From JAMCZZ01 sp964363695 (GTDB lineage: Bacteria > Patescibacteriota > UBA1384 > XYA2-FULL-43-10 > 1-14-0-10-43-13): DNA of 23,502 bases. The notes under the pieces were generated by a model. The model was not told the origin of the DNA. It worked only from the letters and a program-made list of their open reading frames with translations, and ran no database searches. The stretch is taken from positions 1 to 23,502 of the forward strand of contig CAYIJI010000011.1 of NCBI GenBank assembly GCA_964363695.1, written 5' to 3'. The position numbers and the translations under genes are program-made. Shown one piece after another: positions 7,091 through 12,345 of this stretch (position 1 is the stretch's first letter; the number at the start of each line of letters is the position of its first letter).

Positions 7091-7642
7091 GTGAAGGTTT
7101 TGGTTTTCTTGGCAACTCTTTTGTTGCTAGCTTCCTCAACTGTTCAGGCAGAAGTGTCTTACCTGAACATCACGGTCGGACCCGCGGAGAACGAGTTTAC
7201 AGTTTCATACGTTGATTCGGCCGTGATTATCGAACCGCTCGATCTAACGGGAATCAATTATCAAGATCGGGTGATGGTTGCTTTTGATCACGGTGGGGCA
7301 CGCTATCAGAAAGACGGACCAGATCAGAATCGTAAGCGCGACGCCTATATCTTCTCTGGAAATCACACCCTGTCCGACCAGACTTTTGTTGTCCGTTTTC
7401 TAAACTCCGGTACAATAAAAGCGGTCACGCTCTATGATCCGGCAAGAGCGGTTTTATGGGAAAGCACGCTGTTTGATGGAGAACGCGTTTACCGAACTTT
7501 ACCTTACCGCCCGGCCACATTAGGTCAATGGCGAACACAGGGATACAAGATAGAGATAGAAACTGTGCCGGAGCCGAGTAGCATGCTTGCACTGTTCACA
7601 TTCGCCGGTCTAGGGGGATTTGTCCTCCGCAGACGTAAGTAG
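7091..7642 (+). CDS. Second secreted PEP-CTERM sorting-domain protein
   Basis: A 183-aa predicted exported protein. The N-terminal signal peptide (MKVLVFLATLLLLASSTVQA) has a likely cut before EVSYL. The middle is beta-rich without a recognised domain. The C-terminus carries VPEPSS, a hydrophobic stretch with GLGGF, and LRRRK: a standard PEP-CTERM tail. It starts with GTG, supported by a strong Shine-Dalgarno (AGAGGTGA, 7079-7086). It shares the sorting tail with the gene before it, but the two bodies show no obvious similarity by eye. It has its own extended -10 promoter and a hairpin terminator. The block is unusually GC-rich, which fits acquisition from an exosortase-bearing bacterium. Function is unknown. 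Confidence 0.83.
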   Translation: MKVLVFLATLLLLASSTVQAEVSYLNITVGPAENEFTVSYVDSAVIIEPLDLTGINYQDRVMVAFDHGGARYQKDGPDQNRKRDAYIFSGNHTLSDQTFVVRFLNSGTIKAVTLYDPARAVLWESTLFDGERVYRTLPYRPATLGQWRTQGYKIEIETVPEPSSMLALFTFAGLGGFVLRRRK

Positions 7643-7648
7643 GTAATC

Positions 7649-7700
7649 GCGCGAATTCCGCGCAGAATCGAACGCCCTGAATTATCGGGGCGTTCTTTCG
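7649..7700 (+). terminator. Tandem hairpins ending PEP-CTERM gene 2
   Basis: GCGCG-AATTC-CGCGC (7649-7663) is followed by AACGCCC ... GGGCGTT (7671-7677 with 7688-7694) and then CTTTCGTATTT. The T-run is interrupted but the stem is strong. Confidence 0.65.
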
Positions 7701-7794
7701 TATTTATAGAATCTTTATTTTAAACTACGAATATTATTAACCCAATATTCAATAATTATGAGGAACTATCATCCAATATCCAAACTAAACCTTC

Positions 7795-7826
7795 CTAGGA
7801 AATGAAACGATCGTTTCATTTCCTAG
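7795..7826. promoter_or_regulatory. Perfect 32-bp palindrome abutting the Cas2-like gene stop
   Basis: Each arm reads CTAGGAAATGAAACGA and its complement, with the axis between 7810 and 7811. It directly follows the TGA stop (7827-7829). The inner core is shared with the dyad over the promoter (8400-8443). No T-run follows on the minus strand, so it looks more like a protein-binding site or looping partner than a terminator. Confidence 0.8.
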
Positions 7827-8372
7827 TCAGATTATTAATAATTGTTCAATATGATTATTAATATTAGTATCACTAGAGACAAAATAAACTACATAGTCCT
7901 CAACTTCATATTCAACCGAAGCAAGATCAACCAAATTCCCCAACATTCGATCACTTACCCATAAACTTTTTTGAATTTGGCGAAAGCCCATTCTCTTGAT
8001 TGTCCGGCGAAAACGGTTGCGCCTATTTTTTAGTCGTTCTGGAATATCAAATGAAACCAAACAATATTTAGTACTACTCGGAATTCTTGCTGCCAAACGG
8101 TCAACAATTGCTAATCTTGCCTTATTAGTAAACACAACTGAATCGTTACCGTTCAAAGATTTTTCAATTTCAATATACCCCTGATTTTTTAAATTATGAA
8201 ATATCTTGGAAATGTTTGAACAAGTCAAAACTTTTTCAGTTTGACTTCCTTGAAGCATACGATAAAACTCTTTTCGGTCGAATGCGTAAATAAACGATTC
8301 TGGTATACCCAAAAATAAGTCAATTACATCATGAGTAAAATTCTTCAGCTTTTGTTTTGTTTCCTTTTTCAT
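7827..8372 (-). CDS. Winged-helix regulator with Cas2-like C-terminal domain (PaaX-like)
   Basis: Positions use the longer TTG frame that opens at 8396. Residues 40-95 look like a winged helix (SNISKIFHNLKNQGYIEIEK followed by a basic wing). Residues 109-180 match the Cas2-like ferredoxin fold seen in PaaX C-termini: YCLVSFDIPE, FRRTIKRMGFRQIQKSLW, then a VVYFVSSD strand. D117 sits where Cas2 keeps its metal ligand, but no cas genes or CRISPR array accompany it. The ATG at 8372 (residue 9) is preferred because TATAAT ends 7 nt upstream, giving a leaderless mRNA that excludes the TTG. A large dyad covers the -35, and a perfect palindrome with the same core follows the stop. This points to an autoregulated DNA-binding protein. 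A nuclease role is possible but less likely. Confidence 0.78.
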   Translation of the reverse strand: MKKETKQKLKNFTHDVIDLFLGIPESFIYAFDRKEFYRMLQGSQTEKVLTCSNISKIFHNLKNQGYIEIEKSLNGNDSVVFTNKARLAIVDRLAARIPSSTKYCLVSFDIPERLKNRRNRFRRTIKRMGFRQIQKSLWVSDRMLGNLVDLASVEYEVEDYVVYFVSSDTNINNHIEQLLII

Positions 8373-8379
8373 CAGCTTA

Positions 8380-8408
8380 ATTATAACAGTGCTCAAATAT
8401 TTTGTCTA
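8380..8408 (-). promoter_or_regulatory. Promoter of the Cas2-like regulator (leaderless)
   Basis: Minus strand TAGACA (8403-8408), 17 nt, TATAAT (8380-8385), 7 nt, ATG at 8372. The -35 lies within the left arm of the dyad at 8400-8443, so binding there would block RNA polymerase. Confidence 0.75.
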
Positions 8409-8443
8409 AGAAATGAAACGATCGTTGCAAATCATAGACAAAA
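8400..8443. promoter_or_regulatory. 44-bp imperfect dyad operator over the -35
   Basis: The axis is between 8421 and 8422. Of 22 positions per arm, 18 are symmetric. The outermost 9 bases (TTTTGTCTA / TAGACAAAA) and the central AACGA/TCGTT match exactly. The core GAAATGAAACGATCGTT is identical to part of the perfect palindrome at 7795-7826. Confidence 0.75.
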
Positions 8444-8472
8444 TAACAGAAGAGTTTAATAGGCACAGATGA

Positions 8473-8501
8473 TTGATTTTTTAGTCAATTATTGTTATAA
8501 T
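8473..8501 (+). promoter_or_regulatory. tRNA-Asp promoter
   Basis: TTGATT (8473-8478), 17 nt, TATAAT (8496-8501), then 10 nt to the tRNA 5' end. Confidence 0.75.
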
Positions 8502-8511
8502 TTCCTTATGC

Positions 8512-8588
8512 GGGGTCGTAGTTCAGTTGGTTAGAACGCCACACTGTCACTGTGGAGGTCGCCGGTTCGAGTCCGGTCGATCCCGCCA
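8512..8588 (+). tRNA. tRNA-Asp (anticodon GTC)
   Basis: Acceptor GGGGTCG pairs with CGATCCC (one G-U). The D arm is GTTC/GAAC, the anticodon stem CCACA/TGTGG with loop CTGTCAC (anticodon GTC), and the T arm GCCGG-TTCGAGT-CCGGT. Discriminator G and CCA are encoded. Its last 7 bases start the 59-nt direct repeat (8582-8640) that recurs at 9503-9561. Confidence 0.95.
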
Positions 8589-8640
8589 TTCGACAAGCTC
8601 ATGGTAAACCAATGAAAATAGTTACTTTCAGAGTGTCTAT
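8582..8640 (+). repeat. 59-nt direct repeat, copy 1 (tRNA-Asp 3' end; att-like)
   Basis: It begins with the last 7 nt of tRNA-Asp and aligns without gaps to 9503-9561: 51 of 59 identical, and the first 23 bases identical. Similarity resumes at 8694-8704 (TATTTTTGTGT) after about 53 bp that contains a hairpin (AGTGCG / CGCACT), as if a short piece were inserted in this copy. Confidence 0.75.
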
Positions 8641-8770
8641 AGCAAGATTTATATAGTAAGATATTCAGTGCGTTAAAAGAAGCGAAGCGCACTTATTTTT
8701 GTGTACGGCAGACCGGAATGGAGAATTTTTAAATAGTGTGCCTTTTGAGTTGGGAAATACCGGATTCTGT

Positions 8771-8799
8771 TTGACAAAATCGATTATTGCTCATAAACT
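8771..8799 (+). promoter_or_regulatory. Leaderless promoter of the DUF5674 gene pair
   Basis: TTGACA (8771-8776), 17 nt, TAAACT (8794-8799), 6 nt, ATG at 8806. No Shine-Dalgarno. Confidence 0.75.
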
Positions 8800-8805
8800 T
8801 AGACT

Positions 8806-9147
8806 ATGAAAACCATCGATAGCGAAATAAGCATCAAGGCACTACGAGAGATGTCGGAAAAAATGTTTGGCAATTTGGTCAAAGCAGTAGTTGATATTGA
8901 GAAAGAAATTATGGTTATCGACGCCGAGCTTCATTCTGACGAGGAAAAGGTTTTGATTGAAGACGGATCAAAGCAACAAAATTTGTGGGGGATAAATATT
9001 TATACGGAATTGCCTCAAGAAGATCGGATCGAATTTGACTCAATGATCAATTTGCGGCCAAAGCAAAACAATAGAAGCCGAGGCATTGATGATCCAAAAA
9101 TTAGGGAAAAGATTCTGCAAATTTGCGATAAACTAATAAGGTCATGA
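8806..9147 (+). CDS. DUF5674 family protein
   Basis: A 113-aa soluble protein that I recognise as DUF5674. The family's conserved core is present: IDAELHSDEEKVLIEDGSKQ at about 38-57, WGINIY at 61-66, and the block EFDSMINLRP then NRSRGIDDP at about 76-98. The function is not established. It starts at a promoter whose -10 is 6 nt from the ATG, so the message should be leaderless. Its TGA overlaps the ATG of the next gene (ATGA), a strong sign of a stoichiometric pair. The pair sits just after tRNA-Asp and is enclosed by the 59-nt direct repeat. Pair size, overlap and flanking repeats resemble a toxin-antitoxin module, but no toxin fold or catalytic motif is apparent. Confidence 0.85.
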   Translation: MKTIDSEISIKALREMSEKMFGNLVKAVVDIEKEIMVIDAELHSDEEKVLIEDGSKQQNLWGINIYTELPQEDRIEFDSMINLRPKQNNRSRGIDDPKIREKILQICDKLIRS

Positions 9148-9473
9148 CTTACGAACATCAAAATTTGGCCGATGGCAATTGGAATAAAATTTCTTTTTTG
9201 GAGCAGATGGCTAACATCGGAAGCGAAGTTTTCCGTACTATTAATTGGCAGAAAAAGAACAAGGATTATTCAAATAAGGCTTTTGAAAGAGCTCTGGAGC
9301 TTTTGGTCCTCACAATTGACGATACTAAAAACAGAAGTCGGTTGAAAGAGTTAACACGATTAAAAGAGGTCTTGGCTGATTATTTTGTCTTTGACAACGA
9401 ATACAAATCAAGCGATGATTTGTGGCAAAAGTATTTTTACTCATTTAACTACGCCGCAAGATTAAACTGTTAA
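9144..9473 (+). CDS. Small helical protein paired with DUF5674, unknown function
   Basis: A 109-aa protein, almost entirely alpha-helical by composition, with no signal peptide or membrane segment. Conserved-looking stretches are EQMANIGSEVFRTINW (about 20-35), FERALELLVLTIDD, and a C-terminal DDLWQKYFYSFNYAAR. I recall similar proteins as common conserved hypotheticals in CPR genomes, without a named function. It overlaps the DUF5674 stop by 4 nt and has no separate promoter or Shine-Dalgarno, so it is translated by coupling. The helical-bundle character and pairing would fit one half of a toxin-antitoxin or nucleotide-binding module. This is inference. A terminator follows at 9628-9660. Confidence 0.8.
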   Translation: MTYEHQNLADGNWNKISFLEQMANIGSEVFRTINWQKKNKDYSNKAFERALELLVLTIDDTKNRSRLKELTRLKEVLADYFVFDNEYKSSDDLWQKYFYSFNYAARLNC

Positions 9474-9475
9474 AT

Positions 9476-9595
9476 AAAAAGTTCTAACTTCCTCCGTTAT
9501 TACCCGCCATTCGACAAGCTCATGGCAGGCCATTGGAAATAGTCGCTTTCAGAGCGTCTATTTTTGTGTGTGACAAAGCAAAGTTCGAACTTTTT
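9476..9595. repeat. 120-bp segment with inverted ends around direct-repeat copy 2
   Basis: AAAAAGTTCTAACTT (9476-9490) and the reverse complement of 9581-9595 agree at 14 of 15 bases. The segment encloses copy 2 of the direct repeat, so that copy may sit in a small MITE-like unit instead of being a true attachment site. Confidence 0.5.
9503..9561 (+). repeat. 59-nt direct repeat, copy 2
   Basis: Ungapped match to 8582-8640 (51/59). It includes CCCGCCA, which equals the 3' end of tRNA-Asp although no tRNA lies here. It contains the small hairpin CGCT-TTCAG-AGCG, which is paired differently but kept in copy 1. A T-run follows (9561-9565). Confidence 0.75.
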
Positions 9596-9627
9596 ATAAG
9601 ACGTTTACTTTAAAATTATAATTCTCT

Positions 9628-9660
9628 ATGTTGGAATACCAATATTCTAACATTTTTATT
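9628..9660 (+). terminator. Intrinsic terminator of the DUF5674 pair
   Basis: Stem ATGTTGGAATA / TATTCTAACAT (11 bp, one G-U) with a CCAA loop, followed by TTTTATT. It lies between convergent genes and points along the plus strand. Confidence 0.85.
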
Positions 9661-9671
9661 AGAGAAAGATA

Positions 9672-9992
9672 CTAAACGCTGACCTCTGAAATTTTTAAAT
9701 TCCTTTTTTCAATAAGCCAAGAGATTTGGACTGCTAGAATCCATAAAGTAAAGACTGCAATTGTCATCGGCACTCCAGCCCTTAATATTTCCGGCCATAT
9801 TTGAGACCAACTCCGGGTGAAAAATGGAAAGTAGGGCACGACTTCGCCGGTAGAGATATGGTCGACAATCAACATCGCTACCCCGCCCCATTGCATCAAA
9901 AGCAGCCATTCAACATGGTATTTTGGTGAGATCTTTTTCCTTATTACAGTAGTAACAATCGCCGTTGCGGCCGGCGCTACAAAACAAGCCAT
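9672..9992 (-). CDS. Small conserved membrane protein
   Basis: A 106-aa protein with three likely membrane segments (about 3-18, 27-45, 70-93). The middle contains a VDHISTGEVVPYFPFFT loop. The opening MACFVAPAATAIVTT and this loop resemble a family of short membrane proteins I recall from bacteria and archaea, of unknown role. The start is secure: AAGGAGGG lies 5-6 nt upstream, behind a TTGACA-18-TATACT promoter. It is transcribed alone and faces the DUF5674 pair, with a terminator between. No catalytic motif is seen. Confidence 0.75.
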   Translation of the reverse strand: MACFVAPAATAIVTTVIRKKISPKYHVEWLLLMQWGGVAMLIVDHISTGEVVPYFPFFTRSWSQIWPEILRAGVPMTIAVFTLWILAVQISWLIEKRNLKISEVSV

Positions 9993-10022
9993 AACCCTCC
10001 TTAAAATAACTAATGCCTCTTA

Positions 10023-10052
10023 AGTATATTGGCTTATAAGCATGAGTGTCAA
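10023..10052 (-). promoter_or_regulatory. Promoter of the 106-aa membrane protein gene
   Basis: Minus strand TTGACA (10047-10052), 18 nt, TATACT (10023-10028). It gives a normal 5' leader of about 25 nt with an AAGGAGGG Shine-Dalgarno. Confidence 0.7.
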
Positions 10053-10162
10053 TTAAAGATCGTTATTTAAAATTTAGATATTTTTAGAAGAATAGGTATT
10101 ATTCAATACTGCTAATTAAATAATTTGTAAGTCTGCACAATTAAACTTTCCGAGTTTAAGGC

Positions 10163-10168
10163 TAAACT
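10163..10168 (+). promoter_or_regulatory. -10 element of the FMN reductase gene (leaderless)
   Basis: TAAACT lies 6 nt before the ATG at 10175, the same hexamer and distance as at the DUF5674 gene. The -35 is weak (TTAAAC, 16 nt upstream). No Shine-Dalgarno. Confidence 0.5.
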
Positions 10169-10174
10169 TTATTT

Positions 10175-10732
10175 ATGGAAGAGCAAAAAATTAAAATATT
10201 GGGAATTGCCGGCAGCCTGAGAGAAAAGTCGTTTAATAAAATGCTTCTCGCAGAAGCGGTTAGACTGGCGCCGGAAAATGCAACGGTTGAAATTTTAGAC
10301 ATCGCCGACATTCCTTCATACAACCAGGATTTAGATGAAAAAATGCCTCAAGCTGTTATTGATTTAAAAAATAAAATCAAAGAATCGGACGCTGTTTTAT
10401 TTGTTACTCCTGAATACAATTACTCCATTCCAGGAGTATTAAAGAATGTAATTGATTGGGGATCGCGCCCTTATGGAGATAACGCTTGGGATAAAAAGCC
10501 TGTTGCTATAATGGGTGCAACGATTGGCGGGTTCGGCACAATTAGGGCTCAAACGCACCTGCGGCAAACATTTCTTTTTACAAATATGTTTCCAATAAAT
10601 ACTGAGCTTTATATTTCAAACGCCAGCGAAAAGTTTGACCCCTCGGGCCATTTAATTGAAGATCAATTAAAAGTAAAAACGACTTCTTTAATCCAGAACT
10701 TAATAGATTGGACAAAAAAACTAAAGAATTAA
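10175..10732 (+). CDS. NADPH-dependent FMN reductase (ChrR/azoreductase-like)
   Basis: A 185-aa flavodoxin-fold enzyme of the NADPH-dependent FMN reductase family, which carries two-electron reduction of quinones, chromate, azo dyes or free flavin. The FMN phosphate loop GSLREKSFN is at 13-21. The second flavin-binding segment PEYNYSIPGVLKNVIDW at 79-95 is the hallmark of the group. GATIGGFGTIRAQTHLR, about 114-130, completes the site. Length is normal and no membrane segment is present, so it is cytosolic, probably a homodimer or tetramer. The message looks leaderless. Its stop lies 5 nt from the stop of the convergent bactofilin-like gene, leaving no room for a separate terminator. Physiological role: probably oxidative-stress or quinone detoxification. 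Confidence 0.9.
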   Translation: MEEQKIKILGIAGSLREKSFNKMLLAEAVRLAPENATVEILDIADIPSYNQDLDEKMPQAVIDLKNKIKESDAVLFVTPEYNYSIPGVLKNVIDWGSRPYGDNAWDKKPVAIMGATIGGFGTIRAQTHLRQTFLFTNMFPINTELYISNASEKFDPSGHLIEDQLKVKTTSLIQNLIDWTKKLKN

Positions 10733-10737
10733 TCCTG

Positions 10738-11880
10738 TTATTTTTGTGCTAAAGCAACGTATTTCCAAGCTGTGGCTCCTAAGAGTCCAAAGGAAAGCAA
10801 AAACAAGAGAAAAATAATTATCCAGCCGATTACCGGTATTAAAGCGAGAATCGAAAGCGCAATTACTCCAACTAGAGCAGAAACCCAGTCAGCTCTGAAA
10901 TCTTTCTTTTTATCATAAGCCTTCATAATGTAGCTTCCGGCAATCAGCGGCGACAATATTGAAGCTAATAAAATGAACAGTGCATAAAGCAGCGCAAAAA
11001 TAAATGCAAGCTTAATGCCGATTATACTTACTATTAGAACAATAATAGGTATAGGTATTGCAACCAATCCAAACAACCCCCATCCCATCTTCGCCAAATA
11101 ATTCTTAGAAGACTCTTCCACTGCAAATTTGGCAGATCGAGGGAAAATCAGAACCAATACTAACAGAGCAATAAAAGACATTAAAATACTATAAAGCACT
11201 CCTGTAGCTTTTGCGGTTTCCCATTTGTATTTCCCAGCGCTTATTTTTTTATAATCAATGCCGCCGGATACTTGGGCGCTGCTAGATACTTTAGCTTCGT
11301 TGGGAGAAGAATAAAATAATTTGCCGTTAATTTTTGCATTATCGCCAAGAGTTAAATTACTAACATTCTTGATAGTAACATCGCCGTTAATTTCACCATC
11401 AATTTTTATATCTTCGCCCGACAAATAAGCTCTGCCTTGAATCTTTCCGTCAATATTCATTGCGCTTCCAGCCCCAATAAAATCCCCGCTTATCACAGAA
11501 TTTTTATCGATGCTTACTGAATTGCCGCCAGCGAGAAGATCTTCGCCTATGTTCCCATTCACATATACATTGCCGCCGGCTACTCTGGCGTTCTTTCCGA
11601 CATTGCCTTTGATATTTAAAGTTCCCCCGGCAGCCAACAAGCCGCTCTCGGTTTCGCCGTTAATATTTATCGTTCCGCCTACTGCAACTAAATCACTTTT
11701 TATATTGCCATCTATATTTACTAAACTACCGGCAATGTAAAGATTTTTGGCGGTTTCATTTTTTCCCAAAACTACTTCTGCATTAGTATTTGTTTCTGGT
11801 GGAACCCTAAACTCAGCTGCCAACGCAACTGTTGGAACAAAAACAAATAGCACCGCCAGAGAAACAAATAGTTTTTTCAT
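10738..11880 (-). CDS. Exported bactofilin-like polymer-forming protein with membrane domain
   Basis: A 380-aa protein with three parts. A signal peptide (MKKLFVSLAVLFVFVPTVALA) is followed from about 40 to 215 by short beta repeats of the type GNIxxDLxAxGGxxxIxG. This is the right-handed beta-helix pattern of bactofilins (polymer-forming domain). From about 225 to the end there are four to five membrane segments. Classical bactofilins are cytosolic and lack the signal peptide and membrane region. Here the polymerising part should face outward, so this is a surface or wall-associated scaffold. Start support: AAAGGAG just before the ATG (11885-11891) and a plausible promoter at 11906-11935. 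It is a single gene, convergent with the FMN reductase. Confidence 0.8.
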   Translation of the reverse strand: MKKLFVSLAVLFVFVPTVALAAEFRVPPETNTNAEVVLGKNETAKNLYIAGSLVNIDGNIKSDLVAVGGTININGETESGLLAAGGTLNIKGNVGKNARVAGGNVYVNGNIGEDLLAGGNSVSIDKNSVISGDFIGAGSAMNIDGKIQGRAYLSGEDIKIDGEINGDVTIKNVSNLTLGDNAKINGKLFYSSPNEAKVSSSAQVSGGIDYKKISAGKYKWETAKATGVLYSILMSFIALLVLVLIFPRSAKFAVEESSKNYLAKMGWGLFGLVAIPIPIIVLIVSIIGIKLAFIFALLYALFILLASILSPLIAGSYIMKAYDKKKDFRADWVSALVGVIALSILALIPVIGWIIIFLLFLLSFGLLGATAWKYVALAQK

Positions 11881-11905
11881 CTATCTCCTTTCAATTATTA
11901 TTTAT

Positions 11906-11935
11906 ATCTTATCGGTTTTTTACCCCAAAAAACAA
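11906..11935 (-). promoter_or_regulatory. Probable promoter of the bactofilin-like gene
   Basis: Minus strand TTGTTT (11930-11935), 18 nt, TAAGAT (11906-11911). Hexamers are moderate and placement is good. Confidence 0.4.
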
Positions 11936-11954
11936 TATCAGGTTTAACAAATTA

Positions 11955-12242
11955 CAGGACTTACGCAAGATCGTAGCCCAAACTTTAGTTTGTTTGGATT
12001 ATCGAAGTTAGTTGTCACAAGCTAAACAGGCTGTCTAAAAAGTCAGAAAATGAAAAGTCAAATTTTAAAACTTCCCACTTTGCTCATTAATATTACTGCT
12101 TTCTGCAATTATTGCATTAAATATGACTTAAATATTGATATTTTATCACACTTCCAGTTTTGGAAAAATTAAAATGTGACTTTTTAGACAGCCTGTAAAG
12201 CTTGAGCTACGAAGTCAGAAAAGTCAATTTGCGTAAACCCTG
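11955..12242. mobile_element. Outer MITE, CAGG-TTACGCAA ends
   Basis: The left end CAGGACTTACGCAA (11955-11968) and the right end TTGCGTAAACCCTG (12229-12242) are inverted repeats matching at 12 of 14. Further in, CGTAGC-CAA-CTT on the left is mirrored on the right. The left arm also has a CAAACT-TT-AGTTTG hairpin (about 11980-11993). CAGGACTTACGCA is an end seen in some insertion sequences and their MITEs (from memory). A second element is inserted at 12027-12195. Removing it leaves about 115 bp, a typical MITE length. Confidence 0.65.
12027..12195. mobile_element. Inner 169-bp MITE with perfect 19-bp terminal inverted repeats
   Basis: CAGGCTGTCTAAAAAGTCA (12027-12045) is the exact reverse complement of 12177-12195. 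TAAA flanks it on both sides (12023-12026 and 12196-12199), fitting a 4-bp target duplication. The interior is very AT-rich with no reading frame. It interrupts the outer element, so it is the younger insertion. The perfect ends argue for recent movement. Confidence 0.8.
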
Positions 12243-12300
12243 AATTTACATAATATTTAAGTATGTTTTTATTTTTGCCAACTTTTCTATCGAGATCTTT

Positions 12301-12323
12301 CCCCCCTCACGAGACGAGGGGGG
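12301..12323. terminator. Strong C/G hairpin downstream of the STAS gene
   Basis: CCCCCCTC / GAGGGGGG with a 7-nt loop. On the minus strand no U-run follows, so termination is likely but not textbook. Confidence 0.45.
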
Positions 12324-12345
12324 ACGATTTTAAAAACTAAAGAAG

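Larger units (their letters stand above)
11881..12345. other. Gene-free 465-bp stretch with nested MITEs
   Basis: No credible gene is present. The region holds the promoter of the bactofilin-like gene (11906-11935), the nested repeats at 11955-12242, and a strong C/G hairpin at 12301-12323 downstream of the STAS gene. Confidence 0.7.

Noticed and set aside
6801..7139. Two minus-strand frames opposite the end of PEP-CTERM gene 1
   Set aside because: They are antisense to the PEP-CTERM tail and its terminator, with no promoter or Shine-Dalgarno.
7827..8372. REP-associated or IS200-type transposase flanked by palindromes
   Set aside because: The protein lacks a His-hydrophobic-His motif and catalytic tyrosine context. 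Its pattern is winged helix plus Cas2-like.
7795..8443. CRISPR locus suggested by a Cas2-like protein and GAAAC-containing palindromes
   Set aside because: Only two palindromes, about 570 bp apart with a gene between, no spacers and no other cas genes. The protein has an N-terminal winged helix.
11955..12242. Small RNA gene or riboswitch in the large inverted repeat
   Set aside because: The perfect 19-bp ends, TAAA duplication and nesting are better explained by MITE insertion.
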